Source of the DNA: an uncultured Gemmatimonadota bacterium
GTDB lineage: Bacteria > Gemmatimonadota > Gemmatimonadetes > Gemmatimonadales > Gemmatimonadaceae
DNA: 5,058 nt
Reading direction: 5' to 3'
Assembly (NCBI GenBank): GCA_946479895.1
Contig: CAMLHT010000271.1
Span: 1-5,058, forward strand
Positions 1 through 5,058 of the stretch are shown here, piece after piece. Made by a program: the position numbers and the translations under genes. The notes beneath the pieces were generated by a model, which was not told where the DNA came from, made no database searches, and was given only the letters and a program-made list of their open reading frames with translations. How positions within the stretch are numbered: position 1 is the first letter of the stretch; each line of letters starts with the position of its first letter.

Positions 1-863
1 TTGCGCGGACCGGTCGGCATCGCCGGATCCGGCGCCGGACGCCCACCGCGGCCGCCGGCCGCCGCCTGGCGGCGCGGGTCTACCGGCGCGCAGAACTGCT
101 TGCATTCGCCGCCGCCATCGAGGCCGGTGAAGATGCGCGCCCCGGGAATCACCTTCGCCTGCTCGGGGTGATCGAGCGGCACCCTGATGATGTCGAGCTG
201 GAACAGCGAATTGGTCGGGTCGGCCGGGTCATTGCCGTTCCTGCATCCCGCCAGCTCGGAGTCCGGCCGCGCGGCCTGCTGGCCCGACACGTAGAGGTAG
301 ATGACCCGCGGATCCTTCGGGCTGGGGACCAGGGTGTGCGTGTGCGAGCCTTTGCAGGTCTGCACGTTCTTGACGAGCTTCGGCGCCTTCGGGTTGGACA
401 CGTCGAAGATGCGCACGCCGGCCATATGATCCTTCGGATCCTGCACGCCGCCGTCGCCGCAATCGTTGCGGTTGCCCGCGCCCTCGGCGGACAGGAACAG
501 CAGGTTGCCGACGATGGTCGGATCGCCCTGCGAGGTGATGCACTTCGTCACCGACGCCAGCACCGGGTTGGCGGGATCGGTGATGTCCCAGATCGAGAAG
601 CCGGCGAAGTTGGCCTGATAGACGTAATGAGTGCCGAAGGCGAGGTCGGAATTGATGAACTTCAACCCCGCCGCCGAGTCGAGTGCGTCCGGCTTCTTCA
701 CGAACGACACCTGCTTCATGTTGCTGATCGCAATGCCCGCGTCGAAACGTCCGGGCTTGAGAGTGCTTCGGGGATCTTCCCTGGACGGATACGTCTGCGC
801 CAGGACCATGGACGGGGCGACGGTCGTCGCCAGCAGCAGGATGAAGCCACGCATCTTACGCAT
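1..863 (-). CDS. Secreted LVIVD-repeat (beta-propeller-like) protein, C-terminus cut by window edge
   Basis: The reading frame is open from the ATG at 863 to the window edge, giving 287 residues with no stop, so the C-terminus is missing. Residues 1-23 form a signal peptide (MRKMRG, hydrophobic core FILLLATTVAPSMVLA, then AQ), so the product is exported. Two LVIVD-type blades are visible: YVYQANFAGFSIWDITDPANP near residues 80-100 and MAGVRIFDVSNPKAPKLV near 147-164. The G-(F/V)-x-I-(W/F)-D-(I/V)-(T/S)-(D/N)-P core is the family hallmark, and LVIVD proteins are thought to fold as beta-propellers. Six cysteines (108, 135, 170, 207, 254, 258) and the motif TCKGSHTHT (169-177) could support disulfides or metal binding; this is inference. 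Residues 263-287 are a low-complexity Arg/Gly/Pro/Ala stretch. The start at 863 is chosen because GGAG lies 9 nt upstream; an ATG at 854 is the alternative. The gene lies 44 nt behind the DUF305 gene and is probably co-transcribed with it. The biochemical role is unknown. Confidence 0.85.
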   Translation of the reverse strand, partial: MRKMRGFILLLATTVAPSMVLAQTYPSREDPRSTLKPGRFDAGIAISNMKQVSFVKKPDALDSAAGLKFINSDLAFGTHYVYQANFAGFSIWDITDPANPVLASVTKCITSQGDPTIVGNLLFLSAEGAGNRNDCGDGGVQDPKDHMAGVRIFDVSNPKAPKLVKNVQTCKGSHTHTLVPSPKDPRVIYLYVSGQQAARPDSELAGCRNGNDPADPTNSLFQLDIIRVPLDHPEQAKVIPGARIFTGLDGGGECKQFCAPVDPRRQAAAGGRGGRPAPDPAMPTGPR

Positions 864-3800
864 CAGGAAACACTCCGGCGGTGGGTGGAGCGGGACGAAG
901 GGAGGGCTTACTTCGGGGTTAGCTGGGTCAGCAGGCGCCGCATGATGCCGATCTCGGCGGTCTGCGCCGTGACGACGTCGTTGGCGAAGACGCTGGCATC
1001 GACTTCCTGGCCGGCGCCGGGGGCCTTGAAGAGGTCATCGACCATCTTGAGCGCGCCGGCGTGGTGCTTGATCATGCCGATGAGGAAGAGCCGGTCGAAG
1101 GCGACACCCTTCGCCTCGCTCAGCTCCTTCAGCTCATCGTCGGTGAGCATGCCGTCCATCCGCATGTCGTGCCAGGAGGCCGTGTCCGGGGCGACCTGCC
1201 CGTAGCGGCGGAGCCAGTCCTGCATGATGCGGATCTCCGGCATCTGCGACTGATCGATCTTCCGCGAGAGCTTGAGCACCTGCGGATTGGCGCCGTTCGC
1301 CTCCGCCATGCGGGACATCACGATGGCCTGGGCGTGGTGGGCGATCATGCCCTGCATGAATTCCACGTCGGCCTTCGTGTAGGGCGCGCCGCTGGGGATG
1401 ACGATCTCGGGACCCATGCGGTGCTTGCTGTGGTCCATGCCCGCCATTCCGCCCTGGGCGAATGCGGGCGACGAGGCGCCGGCGAGCACACAGACTGCGG
1501 TAACGGCGATTATCCGATCGCGAATCATGACGTACGCTCCGGAAGCAGGTCGGCTCGTCCAGCAAGCCGGCGGAGGGGTTGAACGAGGGCGCCCAGGATC
1601 ACGACAAAGATACGTGACGAGCCTCCACGTCGCTGAGGTTAATCCGCGAGCCGCTGTACCAATGCCTGGAAACGTTGACCGGCGAGCGACAGCGAATCCT
1701 CCTCACGCACGGCAGGCTGCGCGATAGGGTGACTTTCCGGGTCGGGCCACGCCGACCTTGAGCCCTGTTGACTCGGCCAGCTCGCCGAGCGTATCCTCGG
1801 CTCAGCCGCGGGCCGGTGAGCTGGAGCCGCGCGCAATGATCGGGTGACGACCTTTTGCGGAGATCCGCCATGATCGATGGAAACGGAACTCCACTTGCCG
1901 AGATCATCACGGCGGAGCAGCTCGCGCGCATCGACATCCCCGGGAAATCGACCGAGCTGGTACGCGGACGGCTCGTGGTCAGTGAGCCTCCCGGCACATT
2001 TCACGGCAAGCTCGCAGGACGGCTTCTTCTCCGCGTTGGCGCATTCGTCGAGGCACGACGACTTGGTGAGGTTTTCGGTCAGGACACGGGCTTCAGGATC
2101 GCCTCGAACCCCGACACCGTTCGCGCCCCTGACCTCGCCTTCCTCGGGCATGAGCGTTTGAACCGAATCGCGCGACGCGGCTACGCCGCCATCGCGCCCG
2201 ATCTCATCGCGGAGATTCTCTCGCCCGATGATCGCCCCGGTGACGTTCGCGCGAAGATCGCCGAGTGGCTGAGCGCTGGTGTCAGGCTGGCCTGGGAGCT
2301 CGATCCGGACCGGCGGATCGCCCGCGCGCATCGGCCGGATGGCAGCATATCGATCGTCGGGGCCGATGGCGCGCTCGATGGTGAGGCTGTCCTTCCCGGA
2401 TTCCGCTGCGAGCTGAAGGATCTGTATCGCGACTAGCCTCCGGCTACTCCTGCGCGCCCGGAACTGACACGAAGGCGTGCGACTATTGCGGGCGCAGGCG
2501 GATCGCTCCCTTGAAGGTCCGGACGGTCACCTGCGCCCCGCCCCGCCCCATGCTGACCCGCATGGATCGCGGCTGCGCCCCTGCCGGCCGCACGCCCGAC
2601 ATCCCGTTCTCGATCGCCCCCGAGATGGCCGTCAGCGAGAACACGCCGGAGACGTTGCGCGGCAGCATGAGCTCCACGTTTCCGCTGTGACTCGAGAAAT
2701 CCATGATCGCCCCGCTCGACGGCGATCCGGCGTAGTGGATGTCGCCGGAGACGGTGCCGAACTGCCCTCTCCTGATGGCCGTCGTGGCGATGTCGAGCGT
2801 GCCCCCCACCGTGGACACGTCGACGTCCTCGGGCGCCCCGCGGAGCAGCAGATGCCCGTCGCCGGTCCGCGCCCGCAGCCATGGCGTCGTGAGGTCGAGA
2901 TCCAGGCTTCCCGTCATCGTCTCGGCCTCGACCGCGCTCGCCCTGCCGCCGAGGTGCATGCTGCCGGAGACGGAGTAGAACCAGCCGGACACGCTCACCG
3001 CGTCCACCTTCGCGGTGACGGTCTTCACCGACAGGCGCGCGGTGCGAGGGACGTAGACGACGATCGCCGACTTGCCGCCAGATCCGTCGGAGAACGGATG
3101 CTCGACCCCGAGCTTCATGCCGAGGGAGTCACCGCCGATGAAGAACTGGTCGCCACGCGCTATGCGTCCACGGACGAGCACAGAGTCGCGATCCCAGCCG
3201 ACCAGCCGCAGGTCGCCATCGGGCACCCAGAACTTGAACGCCGCCGAAGGCAGCACGCGACGCGCGGCGAGGACGCGTCCATCGGCCGCGCTCTGCGCCT
3301 GCGCCATGCCGCCCGCGAGCATCGCGGCCGCGACGACGATGCGCATGTCAGCTCGCATTGCTCACCCGCTTGAGAAAGTCCACCTTCTGACGGTACGATG
3401 ATGCGAGGAGCCGGCGCAGCGCCGGATTGTTCGGGTCGGTCCTGATCGCTCCCTGGAGCTCGGCGATCGCGACGTCGATCGCGCGCAGGTCCCGCTCGAC
3501 GATGCGCGCGAGCTCGGGACGCATGGTCGCCCGCTGGAGCTCGAGGCGGTTCAGCAGCGCCTGCGTTTCCTGCTCATAGGCGTGAGTCGAATCCATGACG
3601 GCGACGAGCGAGACGCCCGAGTCGCCGACCTGGGCGACATTCGTGGAATCGGTCGTCCCGGCACGCGGCCGCGCGACCCACAAGGCGATGAGTCCCGCCG
3701 CAAGCACGCCCCCGATACCCCATACCCACCTGTGAAGACCGGGACGCGCAGGCGCACCCTCGCCGCGCGCGGGGAGCGGGACGACCTTCTGCCCTTCGAT

Positions 3801-5058
3801 CCTCGCACGGATCGACGGCCACAGATCGTCGGCCTCGACAGGAGCCGGATTCGCATGTGCGACGCGGGTCATGAGCCTCCGGATGCGATCGACGTCGGCC
3901 GAGCACGCGGCGCATTCGCGGAGGTGCGCGGCGGCCACAGGGGACTCCAGCGACCCGTCGGCCAGTCCGTGACGCTGTTCCTCGGTGAGGTGAGTCATAC
4001 CGCCATTCGCTTCATGAGGGCGCGGCGGGCGCGCCACAGCTGGGCGCGTGCCGTTCCCGGTGCGATTCCGGTCATGTGTGCGATCTCGTCGTGTGAATAG
4101 CCTTCCATGTCGTGCAGCACGAAGACCGTGCGCGATCCCTGCGGCAGCGTCGCGAGCGCCGCCTCGAGGTCCATGCGAATGTCCATGTCTCCGGCATTCG
4201 AGTGCGCACCGAAGACCGCGTCGTCGTCGTCGGTCACGTGACGGGCGCCATCGCGCCTGACGACGCGCACCCGCTCGAGCACCACGTTCACCGCCAGGCG
4301 ATGGAGCCAGGTTCCGAACAAGCTCTGCCCCCGGAAGGAGGTGAGCCGTTCCCAGGCGCGCACGAACACGTCCTGCACCAGCTCGCGCGCGTCGGTCTCG
4401 TCGCGGACCATGCGGCGGCACAGCGCGAAGACTGCCGCGGCATGGGCACGGTAGAGTCCCTCGAAGGCTCCGACGTCACCGCCCTGCGCCCGGCGAACGA
4501 GGTCGTCGATCGTGTCCTCCTCGTTCGCCTGCGCCATGGCCGCCCCTCGCAGCATCGGGTTACCGGGTCGACGTCGCGGTCAGCAGTGAATCAATCTCAC
4601 GCGCCGTCACCGCGCGAGGCACGCGATCGCCGTTCGCCTGGACGCGGGTCGGCACCTGCACCGAGGCCACCTGGCCGGCCGGATCGAGCGCAACGAGCGC
4701 CGTCGTCGACCGCAGGTTGATTCGAAGCACCCATCGCCCCTCGGTCGGCCACTGGGGCCGGAGCGCGTAGACGTCGGTGCGACTGGTATTCTCGAACCGA
4801 AGCGTAACGCTCCGTCGCTTTCCATTGACCACGCCCTCGGCGGTCCCATTCAGGTCGGAGACCTGCGAGGGACCTTCGCGGAAGGTGGCGTGCACGAGGA
4901 GCAGCGCGCCGCGGGCCGAGGAGTCGTAGGGGTTCACCGGCGATTCGATCGAGAGCCAGGGCGGCCACTTCGGAATGGACGGCGCGAATGCGGTGGTGGC
5001 GAGCGAGAGTGCTGCCAGGGCCAGTGCGATGCGGCGGTTCATGATCTCTCCTATTGAG

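Overview
The window is GC-rich (roughly two-thirds G+C by eye) bacterial chromosomal DNA, almost fully coding. It holds seven protein genes: six on the minus strand and one on the plus strand. The combination of a DUF305 protein with an LVIVD-repeat protein, an ECF sigma/anti-sigma pair with a DUF4097 protein, a solitary Uma2 nuclease, many Ala/Arg/Gly/Pro-rich proteins and Shine-Dalgarno sites suggests Gemmatimonadota or a similar Gram-negative soil or environmental lineage. That assignment is an inference; no rRNA or other taxonomic marker is present.

Left part (1-1528, minus strand): a two-gene unit read right to left. A secreted DUF305 protein (908-1528) is followed after 44 nt by a secreted LVIVD-repeat beta-propeller-like protein (start at 863) that runs off the left edge. 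Both carry signal peptides, so both act outside the cytoplasm. The Met/His-rich N-terminus and paired His-His motifs of the DUF305 protein hint at metal binding.

Middle (1529-2482): a 341-nt divergent intergenic region with a candidate sigma70-type promoter, then a stand-alone Uma2-family PD-(D/E)XK protein gene on the plus strand (1870-2436). It converges on the next unit across only 46 nt.

Right part (2483-5042, minus strand): a tightly packed four-gene operon read right to left. It encodes a secreted protein of unknown function (4560-5042), an ECF sigma factor (3995-4537), a zinc-finger transmembrane anti-sigma factor (3348-3998, 4-nt ATGA overlap with the sigma gene), and a secreted DUF4097 protein (2483-3358, 11-nt overlap with the anti-sigma gene). 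The layout reads as an envelope-sensing module: the sigma factor is held at the membrane by the anti-sigma factor, and the two flanking exported proteins are candidate sensors, effectors or targets.

No tRNA, rRNA, CRISPR array, insertion sequence or convincing intrinsic terminator was seen. I found no clearly undescribed system. The points most worth following are the exported proteins bracketing the sigma/anti-sigma pair, the helical periplasmic tail of the anti-sigma factor, and the DUF305/LVIVD pair.
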